Below, piece after piece: positions 49,209 through 57,665 of a stretch of 64,000 nucleotides of DNA. The notes beneath the pieces were generated by a model. That model did no database searches and was not told the DNA's origin. It saw only the letters and a list, made by a program, of their open reading frames with translations. Numbering within the stretch: the stretch's first letter is position 1; every line of letters begins with the position of its first letter. Source of the DNA: Acidiferrobacter thiooxydans (lineage in GTDB: Bacteria > Pseudomonadota > Gammaproteobacteria > Acidiferrobacterales > Acidiferrobacteraceae); contig NZ_PSYR01000001.1 of NCBI RefSeq assembly GCF_003333315.1, positions 456,001 to 520,000 of the forward strand. The letters are read 5' to 3'. The translations under genes and the position numbers were made by a program.

Positions 49209-49611
49209 ATGGGATGGGGAGGCGGCGTTTACGGCCACCACCGAGAGCGGCCATCGGATCGCGATGGACGGACCGCCGGACCACGGGGGGCGCAATCTGG
49301 GGCCACGGCCGACGGAGCTTGTACTTGCGGGAATGGGCGGCTGCACCTCCTTTGATGTCGTCCATATCCTGCGCAAAGGACGCGCCGACGTGCGCGCCTG
49401 CAGCGCCCGGATCGAGGCCGAACGCGCCCAGGAGGACCCAAAGGTGTTTACGCGCATGCATGTGCACTTTGTGGTGAGCGGCCGGGAGCTGAAGGAGGCG
49501 GCCGTGGAGCGGGCGATCCGCCTGTCGGCCGAAAAGTATTGCTCGGTGTCGATCATGCTCGGCAAGACCGCCGAGATCAGCCATTCATTCGAGATCGTGG
49601 ATGTCGAATAA
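49192..49611 (+). CDS. OsmC-family protein (YhfA-like)
   Basis: A 139-residue OsmC-fold protein. GPRPTELVLAGMGGCTSFDV carries one conserved Cys, and SAEKYCSVSIMLGKTAEI the second; together they can act on peroxides in OsmC/Ohr relatives. ATG 49192 lies inside the end of trpC with GGAGCGGGTCG upstream. It may relieve organic hydroperoxide stress, but the YhfA branch is uncharacterised. Confidence 0.88.
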   Translation: MKAVVEWDGEAAFTATTESGHRIAMDGPPDHGGRNLGPRPTELVLAGMGGCTSFDVVHILRKGRADVRACSARIEAERAQEDPKVFTRMHVHFVVSGRELKEAAVERAIRLSAEKYCSVSIMLGKTAEISHSFEIVDVE

Positions 49612-50011
49612 CGACGCGCCGGAGGTCGCCGCCGTGCGCTTGAACCATGTCGCGCTCGTGTGCGCGGACCTCGAGGCCTGCGAGGCATTCTATGTCGGCG
49701 TCCTGGGGCTTGCCGTGGTGTGGCGGCCGGACCCCGACAATGTCTATCTCTCCTCGGGTTCCGATAATCTCGCCCTGCATCGTGGCGCCCCGCAACCGGG
49801 AGGCGCCCTCGATCACATCGGGTTCGCGGTCGCGAGTGTGGGCGACGTGGATGTCTGGCACGAGCGGCTGCGCGCCGCCCGGGTACGCATCACGGCCGCC
49901 CCGCGCACGCACCGGGATGGATCGCGCAGCCTCTATTGCCAGGATCCCGGGGGCACGCTCGTGCAACTGATCTTTCTGCCGCCACAGGCCCTGAAACCGG
50001 TCTCGGGATAG
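49601..50011 (+). CDS. VOC-superfamily (glyoxalase-like) protein
   Basis: A 136-residue single-module protein of the vicinal-oxygen-chelate fold. RLNHVALVCADLEACEAFYV opens the first beta-alpha-beta module, GGALDHIGFAV starts the second, and YCQDPGGTLVQLIF ends it. Metal-ligand candidates are the His of LNHVAL, the His of LDHIGF and a late Glu/Gln. The substrate is unknown. It overlaps the OsmC-like gene by 11 bases. Confidence 0.85.
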   Translation: MSNNDAPEVAAVRLNHVALVCADLEACEAFYVGVLGLAVVWRPDPDNVYLSSGSDNLALHRGAPQPGGALDHIGFAVASVGDVDVWHERLRAARVRITAAPRTHRDGSRSLYCQDPGGTLVQLIFLPPQALKPVSG

Positions 50012-50020
50012 AGCGGCGCC

Positions 50021-50656
50021 CTAAATCCAGAACGCGGTCTTGGTCATGACGCGCGCCGCGAGCCGCATCGCGAGCCGCGCCGGCCAGGGCAGGGGCTGTC
50101 CGCCGGCCTCCGTGGCCGAGGCCGCGTGTCGCGCCTCATCGGCGGCCATATGTTCTATGATCGCCCGGGTCTTTTGGTCGGTGGCCGGGAGCTTGGCGAG
50201 ATGGCCTTGCAGATGGGCGATGACCTGCCGCTCGGTCTCGGCGACGAAGCCCAGACTCACCTTGTCGCCGAGCAGGGCGGTGGTCGCCCCTATGGCGAAG
50301 GACCCGAGATACCAGACGGGCGTGAGATAGCTTTTGTGCGTCTTCAGTTCCTTGATGCGGGCCGCCGTCCAGTGCAGGTGCTGAAGCTCGTCACGACCGG
50401 CCGCGCGCAGGGTGTCGTACGCGTGCGCATCCCGGGCGCACAAGGCGTGGCCTTGATAGAGCGCCTGCGCGGCGATCTCGCCGGCATGGTTGACGCGCAT
50501 GAGCCGTCCCGCGAGCACGCGTTCCTCGCGCGACGACCCCTCCTGCTCCCGTGGCACGGTCTCGGGGTAGGGGTCCGCCGGGGGTGGTACGAGCACGGAC
50601 TTCAGGCCCTGGTCGAGCTGGTCGATGATACGGTCGAGGCGGCTAAACATTCTCAT
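50021..50656 (-). CDS. coq7: Coq7-type demethoxyubiquinone hydroxylase
   Basis: A 211-residue di-iron protein of the ferritin-like fold, which hydroxylates the ubiquinone ring. Iron-ligand motifs are RVNHAGEIAAQALYQGHAL, RDELQHLHW, ETERQVIAHLQ and MAADEARHA. It lacks a flavin site, so it replaces UbiF for the same step. ATG 50656 is chosen (MRMFSRLD); 50650 is possible. It is convergent with the VOC gene, 9 bases apart. Confidence 0.95.
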   Translation of the reverse strand: MRMFSRLDRIIDQLDQGLKSVLVPPPADPYPETVPREQEGSSREERVLAGRLMRVNHAGEIAAQALYQGHALCARDAHAYDTLRAAGRDELQHLHWTAARIKELKTHKSYLTPVWYLGSFAIGATTALLGDKVSLGFVAETERQVIAHLQGHLAKLPATDQKTRAIIEHMAADEARHAASATEAGGQPLPWPARLAMRLAARVMTKTAFWI

Positions 50657-50667
50657 GGCCTGACACT

Positions 50668-51915
50668 CTAACACGGGTCACCGAGTGGTGGGAGTTGCCG
50701 GGCCACTACCAAAAGCGGATGCTGGACCGGAACGTTCACCCCTTGACGGGCGAGCGCCGCAGAGAGATGCAGGGCGCAGCCGATGTTGGCGGACACTACC
50801 ACATCGGCCCCTAGCGCGCGCGCGGCGGCGGCCTTGGGGCGGGCGAGCGCGTGCGCCCGCGCCGGTTCACGCAGGAAGTAATCGCCAGCGGCGCCACAGC
50901 AGACCTCGTTGCCCGGCAGTGCGATCACGCGCGCCTCCGGGATGCGGGCCAGCAGGTCATAGACAAAGCGCGTGTCTCCAAGGGCGTTGCGCAGCGAGCA
51001 GGGGTCGTGCACGGCAATGGTCTGCGGCAGCGGCGACAACGCCAGGCGCCCGAGGTCGGTTTGTTCCACCAGGTAGCGATGGATATCGGAGACCGCCGGG
51101 AACTGGCCGCCTGGGTACGCGTCGTCATGGCGCAGCTCGGCGGCGCAGCCCGATGCTACGGACACGAGCACGGGGGCGCTGCCTGCGAAGGCCTGGCGAT
51201 TGCGTTGCCGCTGGCGGCTGGCAATATCAGCGAACCCGGCATGAGCGGCGAGCGCCCCGCAACAGCCTTGGGCGGACGGCACATGGACACGCACACCGAG
51301 GGCGTGCAGGATGCGCATGGCGGCATTCAACGCCGGACGGTCGAGGTCGGCGGTGCATCCCCGGAAAAGCGCGACATCGGCGGCTCGCGCCTCTTTGCGG
51401 TCGACGAGAGCCGGGCGAGGCCGTGCGGGCAGGCCACGCACGGCCTCGCGAAGGCCCATGGGCGCGGCTCGCGGCCAGGACAGAGACCCGAGGATACGCG
51501 CCGCGCCATAGGCAGTGGCCACGGCCCCGGGAAGGTCGACGGCCTGAATCAGGGCCCGGTGCCATTGTCGGCGCCAGGTCCAGGGACTCTTTCCGGTGAG
51601 CCAGGCGCGACCGTTTTTCAGGAGCGCCCCGTAGGGGACGCGGCTGGGACAGGCCTTTTCGCAGGCCAGGCAGCCAAGACAGTGATCGATATGCGTGGTT
51701 AAGGCCGGCGTGACCGGCAAGACGCCGTCGGCGGCGGCGCGCAGTAGGCTGATACGTCCGCGGGGGGACTCGTTTTCGTTAAGACTGTCCCCATAAGTAG
51801 GGCAGTGCGGCAGGCACAGGCCGCAGGCTACACAGCGGTCGCTGGCCTCGCGTATGGCGGCCGCAGCCGCGGGTGACGGGTCGTCACTCGGTTTTGGGCG
51901 ATGAAAAAGCGGCAT
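50668..51915 (-). CDS. glcF: GlcF-like (Fe-S) oxidoreductase subunit
   Basis: A 415-residue protein with two [4Fe-4S] ferredoxin motifs (CVACGLCLPHCP from C28, and CLGCLACEKACP about 50 residues on) and two cysteine-rich CCG domains (GCCGALAAHAGF and VCCGAAGDYF). This is the layout of glycolate oxidase iron-sulfur subunit GlcF. No glcD/glcE are next to it, so another heterodisulfide-reductase-type or lactate partner is possible. With gph encoded nearby, glycolate oxidation is a reasonable idea. Its ATG (51915) overlaps the region of the divergent ferredoxin start. Confidence 0.8.
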   Translation of the reverse strand: MPLFHRPKPSDDPSPAAAAAIREASDRCVACGLCLPHCPTYGDSLNENESPRGRISLLRAAADGVLPVTPALTTHIDHCLGCLACEKACPSRVPYGALLKNGRAWLTGKSPWTWRRQWHRALIQAVDLPGAVATAYGAARILGSLSWPRAAPMGLREAVRGLPARPRPALVDRKEARAADVALFRGCTADLDRPALNAAMRILHALGVRVHVPSAQGCCGALAAHAGFADIASRQRQRNRQAFAGSAPVLVSVASGCAAELRHDDAYPGGQFPAVSDIHRYLVEQTDLGRLALSPLPQTIAVHDPCSLRNALGDTRFVYDLLARIPEARVIALPGNEVCCGAAGDYFLREPARAHALARPKAAAARALGADVVVSANIGCALHLSAALARQGVNVPVQHPLLVVARQLPPLGDPC

Positions 51916-51924
51916 GGGGGCCTC

Positions 51925-52239
51925 TTGTACTATAGACAACACGTCTTTTTTTGCACCAACGAGCGCGCCGACGGGCGGCGGTGTTGCCAGCAGCAGGATG
52001 CGCGCGCCTTGCGGGATTATGCCAAACAGCGGATCAAGGCATTGGGACTTGCCGGCCCAGGCGGGGTGCGCATCAATACGGCCGGGTGCATGGATCGCTG
52101 CGAGGAGGGACCGGTCCTGGTCGTCTACCCGGAAGGCATATGGTACACCTACGTCGACCGCGAGGACATCGACGAGATCCTGGAGCAGCACATCGTGGGT
52201 GGACGACCCGTCGAGCGCCTGCGCCTGGACCGGGATTAA
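51925..52239 (+). CDS. Thioredoxin-like [2Fe-2S] ferredoxin
   Basis: A 104-residue protein of the Shethna/thioredoxin-like [2Fe-2S] family. The four cluster cysteines are in VFFCTNERADGRRCC and TAGCMDRCEEGP. The family N-terminus (YYxxHVFFCTN) favours TTG 51925; ATG 51901 would add eight residues and run 15 bases into the divergent glcF-like gene. It is a likely one-electron carrier for the neighbouring iron-sulfur protein or for cluster assembly. Confidence 0.88.
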   Translation: MYYRQHVFFCTNERADGRRCCQQQDARALRDYAKQRIKALGLAGPGGVRINTAGCMDRCEEGPVLVVYPEGIWYTYVDREDIDEILEQHIVGGRPVERLRLDRD

Positions 52240-52242
52240 AAA

Positions 52243-52271
52243 AAGGAGGGACCGGGAACCAGCCCCTCCTT
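52243..52271 (-). terminator. Terminator oriented on the minus strand
   Basis: AAGGAGGG (52243-52250) pairs with CCCTCCTT (52264-52271). On the plus strand the A tract comes before the stem and no T tract follows, so as a rho-independent terminator it works on the minus strand, with TTTTTTT after the stem. It points to minus-strand transcription coming from the right. Confidence 0.6.
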
Positions 52272-52314
52272 CTATGGTCATACGAAGCAAGGATACTCTG
52301 GGCAGCAAGCACCC

Positions 52315-52343
52315 TTGACAGCAAAGAAGTTATATTAGATAAT
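52315..52343 (+). promoter_or_regulatory. Near-consensus sigma-70 promoter of the predicted small RNA
   Basis: The -35 box TTGACA (52315-52320) is perfect; a 17-base spacer leads to GATAAT (52338-52343), one mismatch from consensus. The AT content of the surrounding 40 bases is much higher than the rest of the window. Confidence 0.85.
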
Positions 52344-52349
52344 TATTAT

Positions 52350-52450
52350 ATGCTTTCTGCGGATCAGGCCCATGAGCCCGACCGCGTACCGGCTCCTCCA
52401 TCCTCCTAGTGGTGGTTCAAGGCGTGGTTTACCCCACGCCTTCTTTTTTT
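52350..52450 (+). ncRNA. Predicted ~100-nt small RNA with anti-Shine-Dalgarno loop
   Basis: Transcription from the promoter at 52315-52343 would begin near 52350 and end at the terminator 52419-52450. No ORF with a ribosome site lies inside. A first hairpin pairs GAGCC (52374-52378) with GGCTC. A second, CCA/TGG, presents TCCTCCTA in its loop (about 52401-52408), and another CTCCTCC precedes it at 52393. These C-rich stretches are complementary to Shine-Dalgarno sequences. I do not recognise it as 6S, 4.5S, tmRNA or RNase P RNA. Confidence 0.65.
52419..52450 (+). terminator. Rho-independent terminator of the predicted small RNA
   Basis: AAGGCGTGG (52419-52427) pairs perfectly with CCACGCCTT (52434-52442) and is followed by CTTTTTTT. 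Confidence 0.9.
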
Positions 52451-52506
52451 CTCCGCTCTATATACCACAATGCGCGCAGGGGTCAACTGTTATCGCAGCG
52501 AAGGCG

Positions 52507-52535
52507 TTGACAGCGCGGCTGCTCCTCCGTACCAT
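52507..52535 (+). promoter_or_regulatory. Likely rplM-rpsI promoter
   Basis: TTGACA at 52507-52512, a 17-base spacer, then TACCAT at 52530-52535 (four of six -10 positions). It leaves a leader of about 30 bases before the rplM ATG at 52573. Confidence 0.65.
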
Positions 52536-52572
52536 GCGGCGCTTCGTACTCTTCGCCTCGGAACAGATTTCC

Positions 52573-53010
52573 ATGACGACCTTCACGGCTAAGTCAGAGA
52601 CAGTAAGGCGCGACTGGTTTGTCGTCGATGCCACGGATCATGTGTTGGGCCGGCTTGCCACCGAGCTTGCGCGCCGCCTGCGCGGCAAGCATAAGCCCGA
52701 GTTCACGCCGCATGTGGATACCGGCGACTATATCGTCGTGGTAAACGCAGAAAAGGTTCAGGTGACCGGCCGTAAGGCCCAGAACAAGCTCTACCACAGC
52801 TATTCGGGATATCAGAGCGGACTCAAGACCCACACCTTCACCGAGATGAAGGCGCGTGCGCCCGAAGAGGTGATCGAGGCGGCGGTGCGCGGGATGTTGC
52901 CCAAGGGGCCGCTCGGCCGCCAGATGTTGCGCAAACTGAAGGTCTTTGCGGGCGGCGACCATAAGCATGCGGCGCAGCAGCCTAAGCCGCTCGAACTGAG
53001 AAAGGGATAA
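52573..53010 (+). CDS. rplM: 50S ribosomal protein L13
   Basis: A 145-residue protein with the L13 signatures [38 protein letters not shown] and [19 protein letters not shown] 52573 is correct by family length; the frame is open to 52372 through the small-RNA region. It is co-transcribed with rpsI, 9 bases downstream. Confidence 0.98.
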   Translation: MTTFTAKSETVRRDWFVVDATDHVLGRLATELARRLRGKHKPEFTPHVDTGDYIVVVNAEKVQVTGRKAQNKLYHSYSGYQSGLKTHTFTEMKARAPEEVIEAAVRGMLPKGPLGRQMLRKLKVFAGGDHKHAAQQPKPLELRKG

Positions 53011-53019
53011 GGAACCGAC

Positions 53020-53412
53020 ATGGCCGAAGCCAAGCATTACGGGACGGGGCGGCGCAAGTCCGCCAATGCGCGTGTGTACTTGAGTCGCGGGAAGGGTGCG
53101 TTTCTGGTCAACAATCGGCCGGTCGACGAGTATTTCGGACGCGAGACCTCGCGGACGCTCGTGCGCCAGCCATTCGCGGTGACCGAGACCCAGAACCATT
53201 TCGATGTCAAGGTCAACGTCCGTGGCGGTGGTCCGAGCGGTCAGGCAGGCGCCGTGCTGCATGGCATCGCGCGGGCCTTGCTCGCCTACGATGAGACGCT
53301 GCGTCTGCCGTTGCGGCGCGCGGGCTTCCTGACGCGGGATGCGCGCGAGGTCGAGCGCAAGAAGGTCGGTCTCCACAAGGCCCGTAAGCGGCCGCAGTAC
53401 TCCAAGCGCTAA
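53020..53412 (+). CDS. rpsI: 30S ribosomal protein S9
   Basis: A 130-residue protein with [15 protein letters not shown] at the N-terminus, [19 protein letters not shown] in the middle and the invariant C-terminal KYSKR-like tail (RPQYSKR). The rplM-rpsI pair is universal in bacteria. Confidence 0.98.
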   Translation: MAEAKHYGTGRRKSANARVYLSRGKGAFLVNNRPVDEYFGRETSRTLVRQPFAVTETQNHFDVKVNVRGGGPSGQAGAVLHGIARALLAYDETLRLPLRRAGFLTRDAREVERKKVGLHKARKRPQYSKR

Positions 53413-53425
53413 GGCGCCCCTCTTT

Positions 53426-53499
53426 TGGGGGATCGTCTAGTGGTAGGACAGCGGACTCTGACTCCGTTAACCGAGGTTCGAATCCTCGTCCCCCAGCCA
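53426..53499 (+). tRNA. tRNA-Gln (anticodon CUG)
   Basis: A 74-base cloverleaf with genome-encoded CCA. Acceptor TGGGGGA pairs with TCCCCCA; the anticodon arm CGGA-CTCTGAC-TCCG places CTG at 34-36; the T arm is CGAGG-TTCGAAT-CCTCG. It lies 13 bases after rpsI. Confidence 0.95.
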
Positions 53500-53508
53500 A
53501 TAATGCCC

Positions 53509-53538
53509 GGGGCCTGCGCGCGCGCCTAGGCCCCGTTT
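53509..53538 (+). terminator. Terminator after tRNA-Gln
   Basis: GGGGCCT (53509-53515) pairs with AGGCCCC (53528-53534), with further GCG/CGC pairing in the loop, followed by GTTT. It ends the rplM-rpsI-tRNA unit. Confidence 0.65.
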
Positions 53539-53724
53539 CCGTCGTGGCAAGCCGTGTTGCGATGCACGGCCGCGCGGCCGATACGAGCGGTGCGGGTGGC
53601 TAGCGCCCCAACGGCCCGTGGTGAGCCCTTTCGGGCACCCGCCGGCGCGCCCATGACCCGAGACCGTCTCGGGGAAAGCCAAGGCCCGCACGAAAAACCG
53701 CCCGCGCCATTGCCTGCCACCAAG

Positions 53725-54095
53725 ATGTCCGCGATCATTCTTGACTTCGGTGAGCCGCTGCTGGCGCCGCTTGGCGAATCGCCGCCCCTCGATGTGACGC
53801 GCCGTGCTGGACTTCATCGTCTGTGTGGGGGATGGCCATGCCATGCCGGCATCAACCGGAAATCCTTGAGGCGTTGGAGGCGATCATGCGCGTCAGCGCC
53901 ACTCCCTGCGAGGTGAGGCGGGCCTACGAACGGCTCACGGTGCGGCGTCGCGAGAGGTTTGCCGGCGATGTGCGTGCGGTCGGCGAATGGAGTCTCGTCT
54001 CCAATCACGACGGCGGATTTAACCTTCGCGGCGACGCGCGCACGGCGGACGGCTATCGTAAGCCTTGCGCGCACGCGCGACCTCACGGTCTCTGA
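53725..54095 (+). pseudogene. Probable frameshifted small hypothetical gene
   Basis: Three consecutive frames give parts that look like one protein: MSAIILDFGEPLLAPLGESP from 53725, a short LDFIVCV piece, then MPCRHQPEILEALEAIM and RRAYERLTVRRRERFAGDV to about 54060. One or two indels near 53805-53825 break it. The pieces are low in cysteine and have normal codon use. I do not recognise the family. The rest of 53540-54226 shows no gene. Confidence 0.35.
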
Positions 54096-54226
54096 TGTGT
54101 GGCCCCATAAGCTGCGCGCCCCGGCCGCCGCGGTGCGATCACACCGGCTGCGACAGAGATGGGTCCGTCCGGTCTAGCGTTTCGCAAGGCGGACGGGTGT
54201 CATCCTACGGCCGAGGGCCTCGGGGT

Positions 54227-57200
54227 CTAATAGCCGGTCGCGGTGCGGCGTGAGCCCGTGATGGCCTGCAGTAAGAGGGTATCCATCTCCTCTTCGACTG
54301 TCTGCAGCTGCATGAGGGTCGTGACCCCGGCCTGCTCGCCACTGGCGTACTCGCGCATGGACTCCATCATGAGGTGGTGGATGCGGGCATGGAGCACGCC
54401 AAGCGGCGTAGAGGCCTGGGATTGCAGGGCCTTATGAAGCGGGCAGGAATCAGTTGCCAGTGAGGTCTCGGGGATCGGGGGGCGGGCAAGCCGCAACGTC
54501 TCGATCGTGCTCTTTAGCAGCTTTTTATGGCCGGCGCGTGCCAGCCACGGCACGGCATCGGCGGCCGCCGGGCGTCGCCGCCACAGGTCGGGGGGCCGCC
54601 AGCCATGCAGCCAGTGGACCACGGCGTCGAGGGGGAGGGGTTTGCTGATGGCGTACCCCTGTCCGTACTGGCAGCCGAGATCGCGCAGAAGCAGGCCTTG
54701 TTCCGGTTGCTCTATCCCCTCGGCGACCGTGGTCAGATGCAGGACACGCGCCGCGGTCAGGATGCCGCTTACGATCGCAAAGTCACGTGGATCTTCACCC
54801 ATATCACTCACGAAGCTCTTGTCGATCTTCAGGATGTCGCACGGCAGTTTTTGGAGATAGTTGAGTGAGGCATAACCGGTGCCGAAGTCGTCGAGGGCAA
54901 TGGCAAGCCCCAGCGCGTGGCACTCGCCCAGTATTTCACCGGCGAGCGCGAGATCGGGGAGTTCGCTGCTCTCGGTGATCTCGATCTCCAGGCTACTCGC
55001 AATGCCGGGGTCCTCTTTGAGCACCGTTTGGATATCCTTCAGGAAGTCCGGATGCAAGAGGTGGCGGCTATGGATGTTGACTGCGATCGGGACGCGTATC
55101 CCCTCGCCGGCGAGATGACGGATAGCCGCCCTTGCCTGATCCAGTACGTAGAGATCCAGCCGGCGCATGAGATCGGTGTCCTGTTCGATCACTGGAAAAT
55201 AGGCCCCCGGGGCCCAGATCTGGCCGTCGGCGCGCGGCCACCGGAGCAGCGCTTCAAGGCTGCGTAAATGCCCGGTGGTGATGTCCACTTGCGGCTGGAA
55301 ATACAAGACTGGGATGTGCTCGCGCAAGGCGGCGATGAATTCATGCTGCAGCCGATACTGATTCAGTAGGCGCTCCTCGAGGGCCGGCGTAAAGAAGCGG
55401 TAGAGGTTCTTACCAAGACGCTTGGCCTCGTACAAGGCGAGATCGGCGCGCCTTATGAGGTCGTCCACCTGATTGCCGTCGCCAGGGGACAGGCTGATGC
55501 CGACGCTGGCCCCTATCGCCAGCTGCTCGTAGCCGGCGGCCACGAAGGGGTTGTCAAACGCCCAGCGGATCGCCTCTATGGCGGACACCGCCTGCGTGCG
55601 CTCATCGACGGGGGACAGGATCAGTCCGAACTCGTCGCCGCCGAGCCGCGCGACCGTCGCGCCTGCGGGGGCCGCGGCACGGATGCGCGCCGCTATCCGC
55701 CGCAGGAGTTCGTCGCCGACGATATGGCCGAACTGGTCGTTGATGCCTTTGAACCCGTCTAGGTCCAGGATGGCGACCGCCAGACCCTTGCGCTGTTGTG
55801 GGGGCTGTGCCAGGGCGGCCTCGAGTGTCTGGCGAAAGAGTACACGGTTGTCGAGGCCTGTCAGGGCGTCGTGGCGGGCCTGGTGGATGAGCTGTTGCTC
55901 GCGCTCCGTATCCTCGAGTGAGAATGCCAGGTCCTGAGCCAGGCCCTCCAGAAGGCGCACGAGCGGCGGCGCAAACAGGTTCAGCCGTTCGGATCCGAGG
56001 GCGAGTATCGCCACGATCCCGCTCTTGGTCCGAATCGGGAGGGCGGCCGCCGATTGCGTACCCGCCTGCTCGTGCATGGCGCGCCACGGGGTGAAACGGT
56101 TGTCGTGGGAGAGATCGTCCGTGATCTCGGTGCGCCCGCTGCGCACCGCCCGTCCGGCGGCGCCCAGACCTTCCGGGCGATTCGGGTCGGCGGTGAACAC
56201 GCAACGAAACCAGTCGATACCGAGCGGCCGCTTCTCGCTGAATGCCACGACCCGTATATCCCCCGAGGCCTCGACGCGGCCGATCCAGGCAAACAGCAGG
56301 CCGGTGTAGGCGATGATGATCCGGCAGGTCTCGGCGAACAGCTGGTCCGGGTCGGGGTGGCGCACGATGAATTGATTCAGCTCGCTCACCGCCAGGTAGA
56401 AGTCGCGCTGTTGCTCGGCAAACAGCTGTTCTTCGCGGATGCGGTTGTCGGCCATCGCCTGGACGGCCTCGGCGCGCGCGATCTCCTGGCGCGAAGCCCG
56501 GTAGTAGAAGGTCGCGCTCACGAGCAGGACGAATATCAGCGCAAGCGGCACACCGAGCCTGTGCGCAAAGGTCTGGATCACGTTCTTCACGGGCAGGCTG
56601 ACGCCGGCCACGAGGCCATAGCGCGCGGACTGATAGGCCCCGAAGCGCCAACCGGTCTGCGTTTGCCCCGAAAACGCCCCGCTATTTTGGTGGATGGCCC
56701 TGTTCAAGGCACGCATGAGCGCGCCGTGGCGTACACGGCTGTACTGCGCGTGCGCCGAACCCGGGATTTTGTATTCGAGGGTGCCGTTGCGATCCACGAC
56801 GAAGATGTGGAAGTGCGGTGGAAGCTTCTGGATGAGCGCGCGCAGGCGCGGCCATGTGGAGAGCGGCCGCTCCAGGATCAGGGTCTCATGCGCGACGAAT
56901 GGCCGCGCAAACAACACCCGATATCCTTGCGAAGTGGCAAAGGGGGGCGAGAAGCATAAGCGATGGCGCCGCAGGCACAGGGTCGTGACCGAAGGGAGGG
57001 CGTGGTGGAGCATGGCCGGCGGGATCGCAAGCGGTCGGGCCGCCACGAGAATGCGATCGTGGGCGTCGATGAGGGCGGCATCAGTGTCGTGCCGGTGGTC
57101 AGCCACATAACGGCGCAGTACACCGGCCCGTTCGGCTCGGGGCGTCCGGCGCAAGACGGTATTCAGCTGGCGCATCCTGTTGGCCGTGTTCTCGAGATAG

Positions 57201-57385
57201 GCCTGCTCCACCCGCCCGATGGCGGTGGCCATGATGGCCAGGCGGTGACGTGTGGCGACTTCGAGTTCGCGCCATGTCGCGCCCACGAAGGCGAGCGTCG
57301 TGATGAGTATGCCGAGCACGAAAAACGCCCACAGACGGCTGACGGCGTGTGGGCCGCGGTCTTTAGGTGTCGGCGTCCTGTTCAC
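54227..57385 (-). CDS. Membrane GGDEF-EAL protein with GAF and C-terminal CZB-like domain
   Basis: A 1052-residue c-di-GMP enzyme. Two membrane spans (about 16-38 and 290-310) bracket a periplasmic double-Cache-like sensor. A GAF domain follows (about 345-510), then GGDEF with intact G582-F586 in RLGGDEFGLIL, and EAL with E711 in SLEALLRWP. The EAL metal residues look complete (EITESSEL, DDFGTGYASLNYL, KIDKSFV, EGIEQPEQ). The last 110 residues carry GHKKLL, SCPLHKAL and LHARIHHLM, the His/Cys pattern of chemoreceptor zinc-binding (CZB) domains. It may make, break or switch between both. It is divergent from a porin. Confidence 0.92.
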   Translation of the reverse strand: MNRTPTPKDRGPHAVSRLWAFFVLGILITTLAFVGATWRELEVATRHRLAIMATAIGRVEQAYLENTANRMRQLNTVLRRTPRAERAGVLRRYVADHRHDTDAALIDAHDRILVAARPLAIPPAMLHHALPSVTTLCLRRHRLCFSPPFATSQGYRVLFARPFVAHETLILERPLSTWPRLRALIQKLPPHFHIFVVDRNGTLEYKIPGSAHAQYSRVRHGALMRALNRAIHQNSGAFSGQTQTGWRFGAYQSARYGLVAGVSLPVKNVIQTFAHRLGVPLALIFVLLVSATFYYRASRQEIARAEAVQAMADNRIREEQLFAEQQRDFYLAVSELNQFIVRHPDPDQLFAETCRIIIAYTGLLFAWIGRVEASGDIRVVAFSEKRPLGIDWFRCVFTADPNRPEGLGAAGRAVRSGRTEITDDLSHDNRFTPWRAMHEQAGTQSAAALPIRTKSGIVAILALGSERLNLFAPPLVRLLEGLAQDLAFSLEDTEREQQLIHQARHDALTGLDNRVLFRQTLEAALAQPPQQRKGLAVAILDLDGFKGINDQFGHIVGDELLRRIAARIRAAAPAGATVARLGGDEFGLILSPVDERTQAVSAIEAIRWAFDNPFVAAGYEQLAIGASVGISLSPGDGNQVDDLIRRADLALYEAKRLGKNLYRFFTPALEERLLNQYRLQHEFIAALREHIPVLYFQPQVDITTGHLRSLEALLRWPRADGQIWAPGAYFPVIEQDTDLMRRLDLYVLDQARAAIRHLAGEGIRVPIAVNIHSRHLLHPDFLKDIQTVLKEDPGIASSLEIEITESSELPDLALAGEILGECHALGLAIALDDFGTGYASLNYLQKLPCDILKIDKSFVSDMGEDPRDFAIVSGILTAARVLHLTTVAEGIEQPEQGLLLRDLGCQYGQGYAISKPLPLDAVVHWLHGWRPPDLWRRRPAAADAVPWLARAGHKKLLKSTIETLRLARPPIPETSLATDSCPLHKALQSQASTPLGVLHARIHHLMMESMREYASGEQAGVTTLMQLQTVEEEMDTLLLQAITGSRRTATGY

Positions 57386-57558
57386 GACTCGCCCTCCTCA
57401 TCGCCCGTGGGGCCGATTCGACCCCCCCGCTCGCGCCACCGGTATGGACCGGTTTTGTCCCCAGGCGCGCGCGTACGTCCGCGGCGTGTCCGCCGGACCG
57501 CTTGCCTGTCATAAGACCACCCCCATGGTCGTGTTGTATATAAGCGAGCGCTTCTATA

Positions 57559-57587
57559 TTGCTTTTGCTAAGGTCGCTTGCTATACA
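57559..57587 (+). promoter_or_regulatory. Promoter of the porin gene
   Basis: TTGCTT (57559-57564), a 17-base spacer, and TATACA (57582-57587), leaving about 70 bases of leader before the ATG at 57666. A GAGGAGG ribosome site is at 57646-57653. Confidence 0.65.
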
Positions 57588-57665
57588 TCCCCAGGATAGA
57601 CGTTGCAGCGTCTAGTGGTTAACCAAAAAGAAAATATCCTGTTCGGTGAGGAGGCAGTTCCCATT

